Assembly (NCBI GenBank): GCA_025980335.1
Contig: JAICXO010000002.1
Span: 1-56,610 of the forward strand
Direction: 5' to 3'
Length of the DNA: 56,610 nucleotides
Source: Sphingomonas sp.
Lineage (GTDB): Bacteria > Pseudomonadota > Alphaproteobacteria > Sphingomonadales > Sphingomonadaceae
Shown: in pieces, positions 43,531 through 51,947 of the stretch
Layout: each line of letters begins with the position of its first letter
Position numbering within the stretch: the first letter of the stretch is position 1
Position numbers and translations under genes: made by a program
The notes under the pieces: generated by a model
Database searches by the model: none
What the model was told of the DNA's origin: nothing
What the model saw: the letters and a program-made list of their open reading frames with translations, nothing else

Positions 43531-43587
43531 CGCTCGGCTGCGATTGGCGATAAGCTTGCCGGAATATCGGAAACGGGGGAGTGGCCG

Positions 43588-44652
43588 ATGATGCCGGGGA
43601 GTCGAACGATCGCAACGGCGCAGATCATCACCGGCGTCGCGGCGGCCGTCGCGCTGCTGCATTTTCTCGCTTCGATCCTGATCCCGTTCGTCATCGCCTT
43701 CGTTCTTGCGGTGCTGGTCAACGCGCTCGTCCGGTTCATTCACAAGGGGTGGGCGGGGGCGCCCGGTTGGGCGGTTTCATTGCTCGCCGGGCTGATCGTG
43801 ATCGTGCTCGCGTCCGCGGGCATTTTCGTGATGGCGCAGGGCGCGGCGCAAATGGTCGCGCAGGGGCCGGCGCTGATCGGCCGTCTGGATGGGCTCGCCC
43901 TCGGCTTTGGCCGGTCGCTGCACTTGAGGCAGCCGCTGCACCTGAGCGCCATGGTCGGGCAGGTGAGTGTCGCGGAAATTGCCGGGTTCGTGCTGTCGGG
44001 GATGCAGGGGCTGTTCTCGGGCCTGCTGCTGATGGTCGTCTATTTCGGTTTCATGCTCGCGGGACGGCGGCGGATGGGCAGGAAGATCGATGTCGCCGCG
44101 GGCTCATCGTCGCGCGCAAGTGCGATCAGGGAGACCTTCACCAGGATCGCGACGGACATCGAGACGTACGTCTGGGTCCAGTCGATCACCGGGACGATCC
44201 TCACGCTTTCGGCGACCATCGTGATGCTCGCGGTCGGCCTCAACAACATCCTGTTCTGGGCCGTCGTGTTCTTCCTGCTGACGTTCATCCCGAACATCGG
44301 CGTGACCGTCGGCTCCATCGTCCCGAGCCTGTTCGCGTTGATTCAGTTCCCAACAATCTGGCAGGCGATCACGATCTTCGTCGTCATCCAGGTCGTCGCG
44401 ACGGTCGTCGGCAATTTCATCTATCCCCGGCTCCAGGCGCAGACGCAGAACATCGATCCGGTCGCAACCTTGCTGTCGCTCGCGTTCTGGAGCTGGCTGT
44501 GGGGACTTCCTGGCGCGTTCCTGGCCGTCCCCATGACGCTGATGTCGATGATGGTCTTCGCCCAATTCCCGAGCACCGCCTGGGTCGCGGCGCTTCTGTC
44601 GAACGACGGTCGGCCGATCTTCCGGCGAAAAACCGGCAAGGCGCCCGGCTAG
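43588..44652 (+). CDS. AI-2E (TqsA/YdiK) family permease
   Basis: 354 residues, about eight TM helices. It has the family layout: a hydrophobic N-terminal pair ([36 protein letters not shown]), a cytoplasmic/periplasmic middle, then [48 protein letters not shown] and [38 protein letters not shown]. Members export small molecules or ions, including Na+(Li+)/H+ antiporters; an AI-2 role is not implied. Start ATG 43588; a second ATG follows at once. The stop shares CTAG with rimO. Confidence 0.9.
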   Translation: MMPGSRTIATAQIITGVAAAVALLHFLASILIPFVIAFVLAVLVNALVRFIHKGWAGAPGWAVSLLAGLIVIVLASAGIFVMAQGAAQMVAQGPALIGRLDGLALGFGRSLHLRQPLHLSAMVGQVSVAEIAGFVLSGMQGLFSGLLLMVVYFGFMLAGRRRMGRKIDVAAGSSSRASAIRETFTRIATDIETYVWVQSITGTILTLSATIVMLAVGLNNILFWAVVFFLLTFIPNIGVTVGSIVPSLFALIQFPTIWQAITIFVVIQVVATVVGNFIYPRLQAQTQNIDPVATLLSLAFWSWLWGLPGAFLAVPMTLMSMMVFAQFPSTAWVAALLSNDGRPIFRRKTGKAPG

Positions 44653-45998
44653 GCGGGCACTCCGTATAGGTCGTGCTCGTCGGAATCCTCGACGTGCGCG
44701 GAGATGATGTCGCCGGGGTTCAGCCCGCCCGCGTCGCGCAGGTGAACTTCCCCGTCGATTTCGGGCGCGTCGGCTTTCGAGCGACCCGTCGCGCCGCCGG
44801 TCTCCGCGTCCACCGCGTCGATCAGAACGTCGATTGTCGAGCCGACCTTCGCGGCGAGTTTTTCGGCGGAGATGCGCGCGGAGAGCGCCATTATGGTTTC
44901 GTACCGCTCCTGCTTGAGCTCTTCCGGCACCTGGCCCTCCATCGAGGTCGCGGGCGCACCTTCGACAGCCTCGAACTTGAACGCGCCGACGCGGTCGAGC
45001 TGCGCTTCCTCGAGCCAGGCGAGCAGATAGGCGAAATCTTCGTCCGTCTCGCCGGGGAAGCCGACGACGAAGGTCGAGCGGATGGTGAGGTCGGGCACCT
45101 GAGCGCGCCAGTTGCGGATGCGCTCGAGCACCTTGGCGTCGTTCGCCGGACGCTTCATCGCGCGCAGCACCTTCGGGGTCGCGTGCTGGAACGGGATGTC
45201 GAGGTAGGGGAGGACCAGTCCCTCCGCCATCAGCGGGACCACGTCGTTCACGTGCGGATAGGGATAGACGTAGTGGAGCCGGACCCAAACATTTCCTGAA
45301 GCGCCGCCGAGCTTGCCCAGCTCGCGCGAGAGGTCGGTCATGTGGGCGCGAACTTCTTCGCCTTTCCAGGCGCGCGGCTGGTGGCGAATGTCGACGCCGT
45401 AGGCGCTGGTGTCCTGGCTGATGACCAGCAGCTCCCTGGTGCCGGCAGCTACGAGTTTCTCCGCCTCGCGCAGGATCGCATCCGGGCGTCGGCTGACGAG
45501 GTCGCCTCGAAGGTGCGGGATGATGCAGAAGGCGCAGCGGTGATTGCAGCCCTCGGAAATCTTCAGATAGCTGTAGTGGCGCGGCGTGAGCTTGAGGCCC
45601 GCTTCGGGCACCAGGTCGATGAACGGAGAGGGCACCGGCGGCGCGGCGTCGTGAACTGCCGCGACGACTTCCTCATACTGCTGCGGCCCGGTGACGGCGA
45701 GCACGTCGGGGAAGCGGGTGCGGATGACCTCGGCTTCCTTGCCCATGCACCCGGTGACGACCACGCGGCCGTTTTCGGCGATTGCTTCGCCGATCGCTTC
45801 GAGGCTCTCCTCCTTGGCGGAATCGAGAAAGCCGCAGGTGTTGACCAGCACGACGTCTGCGCCCGCGTAATCGGGCGACATGTCGTAACCGTCAGCGCGG
45901 AGCTTGGTCATGATCCGCTCGCTGTCGACCAGGGCCTTGGGACAGCCGAGCGATACCAGCCCGACGCGCGGGGGCTTGGGGAGTGTCGTGACGTTCAT
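44649..45998 (-). CDS. rimO: Ribosomal protein S12 methylthiotransferase RimO
   Basis: 449 residues from ATG 45998 (ATG 46016 would add six). It has the MTTase N-terminal domain ([60 protein letters not shown]), the radical SAM cysteines CNHRCAFC, and a C-terminal TRAM domain. The [10 protein letters not shown] motif separates RimO from MiaB. It adds a methylthio group to Asp88 of ribosomal protein S12. The frame is open far upstream, but that stretch is only a shadow of ugd. Confidence 0.96.
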   Translation of the reverse strand: MNVTTLPKPPRVGLVSLGCPKALVDSERIMTKLRADGYDMSPDYAGADVVLVNTCGFLDSAKEESLEAIGEAIAENGRVVVTGCMGKEAEVIRTRFPDVLAVTGPQQYEEVVAAVHDAAPPVPSPFIDLVPEAGLKLTPRHYSYLKISEGCNHRCAFCIIPHLRGDLVSRRPDAILREAEKLVAAGTRELLVISQDTSAYGVDIRHQPRAWKGEEVRAHMTDLSRELGKLGGASGNVWVRLHYVYPYPHVNDVVPLMAEGLVLPYLDIPFQHATPKVLRAMKRPANDAKVLERIRNWRAQVPDLTIRSTFVVGFPGETDEDFAYLLAWLEEAQLDRVGAFKFEAVEGAPATSMEGQVPEELKQERYETIMALSARISAEKLAAKVGSTIDVLIDAVDAETGGATGRSKADAPEIDGEVHLRDAGGLNPGDIISAHVEDSDEHDLYGVPA

Positions 45999-46030
45999 CG
46001 GAAGGGCCGCGCCCATATAGGAAAGAATCC

Positions 46031-46104
46031 TTTCACGCAAAGGCGCTAAGGCGCGAAGAGATCGAGCAGAATCCTTCTTCGCGCCTTCGCGCCTTCGCGT
46101 GAAA
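46031..46104. repeat. TTTCACGC-AAGGCGCGAAG palindromic repeat, copy 1
   Basis: Two arms of about 30 bases (46031-46059 and 46075-46104) in inverted orientation around a loop of about 15 bases. Each arm reads TTTCACGC followed by repeats of AAGGCGCGAAG; they differ at roughly two positions. The element lies between divergent rimO and ugd. A related element is at 54173-54241. Confidence 0.85.
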
Positions 46105-46184
46105 TCTCTTGCTCTTCTTGCCAGCTTGGCCGCTGCAATTGCGGTCGCTATGGCGCGGCGTTCCTGCAGAATGATGGAGTCAGC

Positions 46185-47501
46185 ATGCGTATTGCGATGA
46201 TCGGCACGGGTTATGTGGGCCTGGTTTCGGGGGCCTGCTTTGCCGATTTCGGCCACCAGGTCTGCTGCATCGACAAGGACGGCAGCAAGATCGACGGACT
46301 CAACGCGGGCGTGATGCCGATCTGGGAACCGGGGCTGGAGGCGCTGGTCAAGTCGAACGCGGAGCGCGGGCGACTGACGTTCACGACCAGCCTGCCCGAC
46401 GGGGTCAAGGACGCCGATGCCGTGTTCATTGCGGTCGGCACGCCGGCGCGGCGGGGCGACGGCCATGCCGATCTCACCTTCGTGTTCGAGGCCGTGCGCG
46501 AGCTCGCGAAGTTCATCAAGCCCGGGACGGTGGTCGTCACCAAGTCCACCGTGCCGGTCGGGACCGGCGACCGGATCGAGGAAATCCTCGGCGAGGAGGG
46601 CGTCACCGGCGTTTCCGTCGCGTCCAACCCGGAGTTCCTGCGCGAAGGCGCCGCCATTGCCGACTTCAAGCACCCCGACCGGATCGTCGTCGGGGCCGAG
46701 GACGAGCAGGCGCAGGATGCGCTGAAGGAAATCTACCGGCCTTTGTTCCTCAACCGCGCGCCGATCCTGTTCACCGGCCGCCGCACCGCCGAGCTGACCA
46801 AATATGCGGCCAATGCGTTTCTCGCGGTCAAGATCAGCTTCATCAACGAGATCGCCGATTTGTGCGAAGCGGTCGACGCCGACGTCCAGGACGTTGCGCG
46901 CGGGATCGGGCTCGACAACCGGATCGGGCCGAAGTTCCTGCATGCCGGCCCCGGCTACGGCGGCAGCTGCTTTCCGAAGGACACGCTCGCGCTGCTTCAG
47001 ACTGCCGACAAGTTCGGGGTCGGGCAGCGGATCGTGCGCACGACCGTCGAGGTCAATGACGAGCGCAAGGCGGGCATGGTCGAGCGGGTTGCGAATGCGC
47101 TCGGCGGCGAGTTGAAGGGCAAGCGGGTCGCGGTGCTCGGGCTCGCGTTCAAGCCGAACACCGACGACATGCGCGATGCGCCGTCGATCCCGATCGTCAA
47201 CGCGCTGATCGAGCGCGGGGCCGAGGTCAGCGCCTTCGACCCGGTCGCGCACGAGCAGGCGGCGAAGATCTTCTCCGGCATCGAGTTCGCCGCCGACGCC
47301 TACGCCGCCGCCGCCAATGCCGACGCGCTGGTCATCGTCACCGAATGGGACGAGTTCCGCGCACTCGACCTCGACAAGGTTGCCGGCTCCCTTCGCGGCA
47401 AGGTGCTGGTCGACCTGCGCAACGTCTACGATCGCGCCGAAGCGGAGCAAGCGGGGCTGACATATTACGGCGTCGGCCGAGGCAGGCTGGAGCGCAACTG
47501 A
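46185..47501 (+). CDS. ugd: UDP-glucose 6-dehydrogenase
   Basis: 438 residues. The N-terminal NAD site is [24 protein letters not shown]; the catalytic Cys262 is in [16 protein letters not shown], with Lys206 ([22 protein letters not shown]) also present, and [20 protein letters not shown] is the third family block. It oxidises UDP-glucose to UDP-glucuronate, a precursor for exopolysaccharide, sphingans and uronate-containing glycosphingolipids, which fits a sphingomonad. No glycosyltransferase cluster adjoins it here. Confidence 0.95.
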   Translation: MRIAMIGTGYVGLVSGACFADFGHQVCCIDKDGSKIDGLNAGVMPIWEPGLEALVKSNAERGRLTFTTSLPDGVKDADAVFIAVGTPARRGDGHADLTFVFEAVRELAKFIKPGTVVVTKSTVPVGTGDRIEEILGEEGVTGVSVASNPEFLREGAAIADFKHPDRIVVGAEDEQAQDALKEIYRPLFLNRAPILFTGRRTAELTKYAANAFLAVKISFINEIADLCEAVDADVQDVARGIGLDNRIGPKFLHAGPGYGGSCFPKDTLALLQTADKFGVGQRIVRTTVEVNDERKAGMVERVANALGGELKGKRVAVLGLAFKPNTDDMRDAPSIPIVNALIERGAEVSAFDPVAHEQAAKIFSGIEFAADAYAAAANADALVIVTEWDEFRALDLDKVAGSLRGKVLVDLRNVYDRAEAEQAGLTYYGVGRGRLERN

Positions 47502-47573
47502 GGAGGCTGCCGCCGGCGCCATTGCCGTACTGACGGATGTTGGTAACCTCCGCTCAGCCGGGGGGCCGAGTCC

Positions 47574-48293
47574 ATGCACTTTCACCTGCCGAAGCCGCTG
47601 CACGGCTGGCGCGAGTTCGCGGGCGAGGTCGCGATCATCGTGCTCGGCGTGCTGATCGCGCTAGGGGCCGAGCAGGTGGTCGAGACGATCCACTGGCGCG
47701 ACGAGGTCGCGGCCGAGCGGAAGTCGCTTCTCGCCGAGGCGAACGACGGACTTGCAGCCGTCGCCGCGCGGGAAGCCCAGCAGCCATGCGTCGACCGCCG
47801 CCTGCGCGAGATCAGGGTGGTGCTGGAAAGGCACCATCGCCACGAGCCCTTGGGACTAGTGCGCGAGATCGGCCGTCCCTCAACGGAGGTCGCGGCGCGC
47901 GGCACGTGGCAAATCGCGCTCACAGGTCAGGCGCTGTCGCACATGAGCGACAAGGAGAAGCTGTCGTTCAGCGACACCTTCGCAAACCTGGAGCTGTGGG
48001 AACGCATCAGCATAGAGGAGAAGGCCATCTGGCTCCGTCTGGCGCCACTGAACCTGTCCGATCTCCTTTCCGAAGAGGATTGGAGCGGGATCAGGTCCGC
48101 CTATGCACAGGCGCTCATCTACAACGACCACATCCGCATACTCGCGCCGTGGGAGGAGCGGCAGGTGCACGACGACCTGCCGCAGGTCGAGAAGCCTCGC
48201 GCTGCTGACAACCTGGCTGCTTTCAATGGAATCGTGAGTCAAATCTGCAAACCAGTCCTCGCACCTTCGGTGCGGCTCACGAAAGCGCGCTGA
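47574..48293 (+). CDS. Single-TM protein of the [15 protein letters not shown] family, copy 1
   Basis: 239 residues. The N-terminus [20 protein letters not shown] runs into one TM helix ([17 protein letters not shown]); the rest (residues 45-239) is a helical domain with [33 protein letters not shown] and no known motif. His, Pro and Trp in the leader are strongly conserved between the two copies here. I recall many paralogues in sphingomonad genomes, all uncharacterised. It is one base from its paralogue, 72 bases after ugd. Confidence 0.8.
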   Translation: MHFHLPKPLHGWREFAGEVAIIVLGVLIALGAEQVVETIHWRDEVAAERKSLLAEANDGLAAVAAREAQQPCVDRRLREIRVVLERHHRHEPLGLVREIGRPSTEVAARGTWQIALTGQALSHMSDKEKLSFSDTFANLELWERISIEEKAIWLRLAPLNLSDLLSEEDWSGIRSAYAQALIYNDHIRILAPWEERQVHDDLPQVEKPRAADNLAAFNGIVSQICKPVLAPSVRLTKAR

Positions 48294-48294
48294 A

Positions 48295-48972
48295 ATGCAC
48301 TTTCACCTCCCCAAGCCGCTGCACGGCTGGCGCGAGTTCGCCGGCGAAGTCGGCATCATCGTTCTTGGCGTGCTCATCGCGCTCGGCGCGGAGCAGGTGA
48401 TCGAGGACTGGCACTGGAAGCAGCGGGTGCGCGAGGCCGAGGCATCGATGACGAAGGAACTCGGAGAGGACGATGGAGCGCAGGCCGAGGCGCGCCTCGC
48501 GATCTCCCCATGCGTCGCGCGGCGCCTCGACGCCGCCGAGCAGGCCCTCATCGCGGAACGGGATCGCGGCGTTCCGTTCGTCGCGCCCACTCTGCCGACG
48601 CCGCCGTTCCGGACCTGGGACAGCGACGCGTGGCGCGCAGCCGTTTCTTCCGATGCCACCTCGCACATGGCGACGGACCGGATGTATGCCTGGTCCGCGC
48701 CCTACAACATGACGGCGGACATGGATCAGGCCGCTGTGCGCGAATTCAACGACTGGGCGGAACTCACGAGGATCGACAGCCTCCCGCCGCATCCGTCCGA
48801 AGCGGAGCGCGAGCGGATGCTGTCCGCGATTGCGCATGCACGGCAGGACAATGCGTTCCTGAGCTGGATATCGGGAGTTTTCCTGAGATATGCGAAATCA
48901 GCGGGCGTTCAGGTGTCCGAAACCGCGAGAGTCGAGGAAATCCGCAGCGAGCGGGCGCAGATCGGCTGCTGA
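48295..48972 (+). CDS. Single-TM protein of the [15 protein letters not shown] family, copy 2
   Basis: 225 residues. The first 37 residues repeat those of copy 1 almost unchanged ([20 protein letters not shown], then [18 protein letters not shown]), while the soluble domain is only distantly similar: a conserved Cys with positive residues (ISPCVARRLDAAEQAL), then WDSDAWRAAVSSDATSHM where copy 1 has [16 protein letters not shown]. So the leader and TM helix are under strong constraint and the rest has diverged. Function unknown. Confidence 0.8.
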   Translation: MHFHLPKPLHGWREFAGEVGIIVLGVLIALGAEQVIEDWHWKQRVREAEASMTKELGEDDGAQAEARLAISPCVARRLDAAEQALIAERDRGVPFVAPTLPTPPFRTWDSDAWRAAVSSDATSHMATDRMYAWSAPYNMTADMDQAAVREFNDWAELTRIDSLPPHPSEAERERMLSAIAHARQDNAFLSWISGVFLRYAKSAGVQVSETARVEEIRSERAQIGC

Positions 48973-48973
48973 C

Positions 48974-49654
48974 CTAGTCCCGCGCCCTCGGCGCCAGCTC
49001 GTCGAGGTGGTCGAGCATGTCGGCGGGGTCGTCGAACACGCGCATCGCGTCGGCGCGCTCGAGCTCGTCCTCTCCGTAGCCGCCCGACAGGAAGCCGATC
49101 CCGAGCGCTCCGCAGCGCAGCGCCGCGTACATGTCCCAGATGCTATCGCCGATGACGTAGGAGAGCTCGGTGCCGGTGCCGAGCCGGCGCGCCGCCTCGA
49201 CGAACAGGTCGGGATCGGGCTTCGCATAGCGGACCATGTCGCGGGTGACGACCACTGACTTGTTGGGGTCGACCTGGAGGCTGCGGAGGTTCGTTTCCGC
49301 GGTGCGCATCCGGCCGCTGGTGGCGATCGCCCAGGGGAGCTTCTGCTTCGTCAGCTCCTTGAGCAAATCGACCGCGCCCGGGAGCGGCGGCACGTCCTTC
49401 GACAGCTTGCGGAACAGCTCGGCGTGGCGATCGCGGAGCCGCTGAAGGGTCGCTTCGTCGATCGGGTGCCCGAGCTCGCGCTGGAGCTGCGCAGTGAACA
49501 GGCCGCCGCTCATCCCGATCTTGCGGTGGATCCGCCAGACGGAGAGGTGAAGCCCTTCTTCCTCGAGCGCGAGGTGCCAGGCGCGGACATGGTTGTAGAC
49601 GCTGTCGACGAGCGTTCCGTCGAGATCGAACAGGAAGGCGACGGGCCCGCTCAT
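48974..49654 (-). CDS. HAD superfamily phosphatase (phosphoglycolate phosphatase-like)
   Basis: 226 residues from ATG 49654 (TTG 49666 also possible). HAD motifs are all present: Asp10/Asp12 in FLFDLDGTLVDS, Ser in AIATSGRMRTAE, the Lys in YAKPDPDLFVEAARRLG and the acidic pair GDSIWDMYAA. The cap (HVRAWHLALEEEGLHLSVWRIHRKIGMSGG) is the helical C1 type of the Gph/PGMB group. Substrate uncertain: a sugar phosphate or phosphoglycolate. One base separates its stop from the stop of the convergent gene. Confidence 0.9.
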   Translation of the reverse strand: MSGPVAFLFDLDGTLVDSVYNHVRAWHLALEEEGLHLSVWRIHRKIGMSGGLFTAQLQRELGHPIDEATLQRLRDRHAELFRKLSKDVPPLPGAVDLLKELTKQKLPWAIATSGRMRTAETNLRSLQVDPNKSVVVTRDMVRYAKPDPDLFVEAARRLGTGTELSYVIGDSIWDMYAALRCGALGIGFLSGGYGEDELERADAMRVFDDPADMLDHLDELAPRARD

Positions 49655-49772
49655 CACTACTCGCAAATGGCGGAGAGCGTGATCGGTTCCGGCTGCAGCT
49701 CTCAGCGGGCGTTTACGTTATTTTGACTCGGCCGCGCAAAAGTGATTCCCTGCATTGCGGGCAGGTGGAGCG

Positions 49773-49943
49773 ATGAAATTCGCATTCGGCATTGCGGTGT
49801 TCCTGTGGGTGCTGTGCGGCGGCATCGGCGCCTGGATGCTCGACGATTTCAGCATGCATGACTGGAAGGAAATCGCGCGCGGACCGATCACGCTGCACGA
49901 GGCGCTGAGCGAGCACCCAGTGACCTATCCCGGTCCGACCTGA
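49773..49943 (+). CDS. Small single-TM protein
   Basis: 56 residues from ATG 49773 with GGTGGAG upstream. An N-terminal TM helix (MKFAFGIAVFLWVLCGGIGAW) is followed by MHDWKEIARGPITLHEALSE. The WKEIARGPITL stretch is like small proteins I remember from other sphingomonads, so it is likely genuine. Function unknown. Confidence 0.75.
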   Translation: MKFAFGIAVFLWVLCGGIGAWMLDDFSMHDWKEIARGPITLHEALSEHPVTYPGPT

Positions 49944-50006
49944 GCCGCGTCGCAAGCGGCAGATCGTCCTTCTTCTAGTTCAAAATCTGAATTCGACGCT
50001 TTGCGC

Positions 50007-50243
50007 CTACTGAAGGTCGGAGGCTGGGCGGTCGTACAGTGCCGACAGCGCACGTGCCGGGACCGGCGTGTTGCGCTTGATGAAGGCTTCCGCCTCGCGC
50101 ATCGTCGCGAACGCATGCTCGGTGCACTCGCTGCCGTGGTGCGACAGAATGGCGACGAAGGGGAGGCCGGCGCCGGGACGCTGAATGACACGGCCGAAGG
50201 TCGAGCTCATGTGGCCGCCTTCGGGGTTGCTGGTATCCTGCAT
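50007..50243 (-). CDS. Small hypothetical protein
   Basis: 78 residues from ATG 50243, behind GAGGAGAG. The sequence has MSSTFGRVIQRPGAGLPFVAIL then CTEHAFATMREAEAFIKRNTPVP, a short alpha/beta pattern with no signal or TM helix. A second ATG (Met12) is available. No family was recognised; it belongs to a run of four short minus-strand genes that includes a cold-shock protein. Confidence 0.6.
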   Translation of the reverse strand: MQDTSNPEGGHMSSTFGRVIQRPGAGLPFVAILSHHGSECTEHAFATMREAEAFIKRNTPVPARALSALYDRPASDLQ

Positions 50244-50274
50244 GATCTCTCTCCTCGCAATCGGAGCGGGTCGA

Positions 50275-50421
50275 TCAGGCTCCATGATATTTGATGCTTC
50301 GCCTGATCGCCGCATCGATCTCTCTGTCCTCGGCCGCGGCCTGGTCGGCGCTGTCCCGAGCTTGCCGCTCGATCCGTGCGCTCCGATCGGCATCAGATTC
50401 GGTCTCGCGTTTCTTTCGCAT
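50275..50421 (-). CDS. Very small charged protein
   Basis: 48 residues from ATG 50421, with GGAGG five bases upstream. It is almost entirely charged and helical (RKKRETESDADRSARIERQARDSADQAAAEDREIDAAIRR). The frame is open further upstream but only this ATG has a good ribosome site. Function unknown; its composition resembles short stress or nucleic-acid-binding peptides, which is a weak hint only. Confidence 0.5.
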   Translation of the reverse strand: MRKKRETESDADRSARIERQARDSADQAAAEDREIDAAIRRSIKYHGA

Positions 50422-50494
50422 GCAGCCTCCAATCCATTCGAACGCTAGCGTCTCGGCGCTCGACCAGAGCGGCTGCGCGGCGCGGCGCTGCTCA

Positions 50495-50692
50495 TCAGCT
50501 GGTCCGCCCTTCGGCGGCTTTGCGCGCAGCATCCTCGACGCGGTAGGTTTCGCTTGTGCGCACCCGCTCCGCCATGCTGTCCCATGCAGCGGCGGCGCTC
50601 AGGCACCGCTCGCGCACGTTCGCAAGGCTGGCGAGCCTGGCTTCGGCACGGCACTGCTCGGCGCGTTCGGTGTAGAACTTCAGTGTCGACAT
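50495..50692 (-). CDS. Small helical hypothetical protein
   Basis: 65 residues from ATG 50692. It reads STLKFYTERAEQCRAEARLASLANVRERCLSAAAAWDSMAERVRT, one helical hairpin with two cysteines, a pattern I remember from short conserved alphaproteobacterial proteins (YxxRAxQCRxEA, WxxMAER). It lies downstream of the cold-shock gene, after a strong hairpin. Function unknown. Confidence 0.65.
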   Translation of the reverse strand: MSTLKFYTERAEQCRAEARLASLANVRERCLSAAAAWDSMAERVRTSETYRVEDAARKAAEGRTS

Positions 50693-50714
50693 TCGGAGAT
50701 CCTCAAGCGTGGTC

Positions 50715-50741
50715 CCGCTCCGCGACGCTCGCGGAGCGGGG
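50715..50741. terminator. Strong hairpin after the cold-shock gene
   Basis: A perfect 12-bp stem (CCCGCTCCGCGA at 50715-50726, TCGCGGAGCGGG at 50730-50741) with a 3-base loop, ten bases past the minus-strand cold-shock stop. There is no T tract on the minus side, so it may be a processing or stability hairpin and not a classical terminator. Confidence 0.5.
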
Positions 50742-50750
50742 TACCGACGA

Positions 50751-50957
50751 TTAGGCGCTCTGCAGGTTCACCGCGCTGGCGCGGCCCCGCTTGTCGTTCT
50801 CGAGCTCGTAGGTGACGCGCTGCTCGCGGTCGAGCGTGCGCATGCCCGAAGCTTCGACGGCGCTGATGTGCACGAAGGCATCGCTGCTTCCGTCCTCAGG
50901 CTGAATGAAGCCGTAGCCCTTGTCGGCGTTGAAGAATTTTACGGTTCCGGTGATCAT
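50751..50957 (-). CDS. Cold-shock protein (CspA family)
   Basis: 68 residues, the usual Csp length, from ATG 50957 (GAAGGAAATACCC before). The RNA-binding motifs are RNP1 in KGYGFIQPED and RNP2 in DAFVHISAVE. It is a single OB-fold nucleic-acid chaperone that melts RNA structure. About 190 bases upstream are free of genes, leaving space for the long structured 5' leader common in csp mRNAs. The frame is open upstream but has no homology. Confidence 0.95.
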   Translation of the reverse strand: MITGTVKFFNADKGYGFIQPEDGSSDAFVHISAVEASGMRTLDREQRVTYELENDKRGRASAVNLQSA

Positions 50958-51151
50958 TTTGGGTATTTCCTTCTGTGGCGGACCGCCAATCGGCCCACCT
51001 TTTTGCTGTGAGAGGCGAGAGAAGGAAAAGGAGCCGCAAAGCACCGCAGACCGACCGATGCGACTGATAGCCGTTTCTACATAGGCGTTCGGGGCGGAAT
51101 ATCAATCGGTTGCGTCCGAAAGAGGGCGGCGGCCGGCTAGCGCAATGTGGG

Positions 51152-51826
51152 TCAGTCGCCCACCATCACGTCGGCGAGGCTGTAGCAGTGGCTCGCCTGG
51201 TAGGCGTTGCGGCCCCGGTTCATATGGGTGAGGTTGAATCGGCGGATGGCGCGGAGCGCGCGCGGGTTGGCGAGGAAGGCGCGGATCGAGGCGGCGGTGC
51301 GGATCTTCGCGCCGAAGGTGTCGGCCTTCCAGAAGAAGTGGGTGAGGTTGTCGGGGTCGTCCACGCAGCTTTCGAGGAGCGCGCGGTCGAGATGGTCCGG
51401 CTCGGGCGAGCCGTCGTGCGTGAAGTCGGAGAGGTGGAGGATGGTCCGGGCCCGGAGGCCGTCGCTTCCGTCCGGGAGAAGCGAGAACAGCTCCATCCAG
51501 CTGGCATTGACGCGGGCGAGCGGCTTGTCGGGGCTTCCGGGCAGGCAGGACACCGACCAGTAGTGACGCTCGGTCCGGCGGGCGATCGGGATGGAGGTCG
51601 CGCCATAGACGGCGAGGAGGTCGAGTACGTCCCCGGCCTGCGGCCGCTGAAGCAGCTTCTCGAAGCGCGCGGCGTATTTGAAGCGAAGTTCGAGCGATTC
51701 CGAGCGCTCGTCGACGTCGGGCAGCTCCTCTTTCCCTTCGAGCCAGGCGTGCTGCTGCTCGGGCGTCAGAAACTGCCGGAGGCCTTTCGCCGGCGTCGCC
51801 GAAATCCCCCTGTCGATCCACGTCAT
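51152..51826 (-). CDS. Hypothetical protein, about 224 residues
   Basis: From ATG 51826 (GTG 51838 also in frame). No signal peptide or TM helix. Visible blocks are LRQFLTPEQQHAWLEGKEELPDVDE, LLAVYGATSIPIARRTERHYWSVSCLPG, ARTILHLSDFTHDGSPEPDHLDRALLES and ALRAIRRFNLTHMNRGRNAYQASHCYSLADVMVGD, the last rich in Asn/His/Arg. I do not recognise the family. Isolated gene divergent from the MreB-like gene. Confidence 0.7.
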   Translation of the reverse strand: MTWIDRGISATPAKGLRQFLTPEQQHAWLEGKEELPDVDERSESLELRFKYAARFEKLLQRPQAGDVLDLLAVYGATSIPIARRTERHYWSVSCLPGSPDKPLARVNASWMELFSLLPDGSDGLRARTILHLSDFTHDGSPEPDHLDRALLESCVDDPDNLTHFFWKADTFGAKIRTAASIRAFLANPRALRAIRRFNLTHMNRGRNAYQASHCYSLADVMVGD

Positions 51827-51947
51827 TCCATGCCTCACCTGCCGTAGGAACTGCTATTCAGGCGTTTCGTTTACACCCGACAAGTCGCCGGTTCCGGCAA
51901 CAGCGTAGTGAGGATATCGCTCTATTGGAGCGGCTCGATGATCGTTG

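Noticed and set aside
41125-43743. 872-codon minus-strand open frame opposite the PQQ dehydrogenase
   Set aside because: Composition (Arg, Asp, His runs) and lack of motifs mark it as a shadow; the plus strand has clear propeller and TM signatures.
45999-47603. N-terminal extension of rimO across ugd
   Set aside because: The MTTase domain begins just after ATG 45998; the upstream part is antisense to ugd and to a palindromic repeat.
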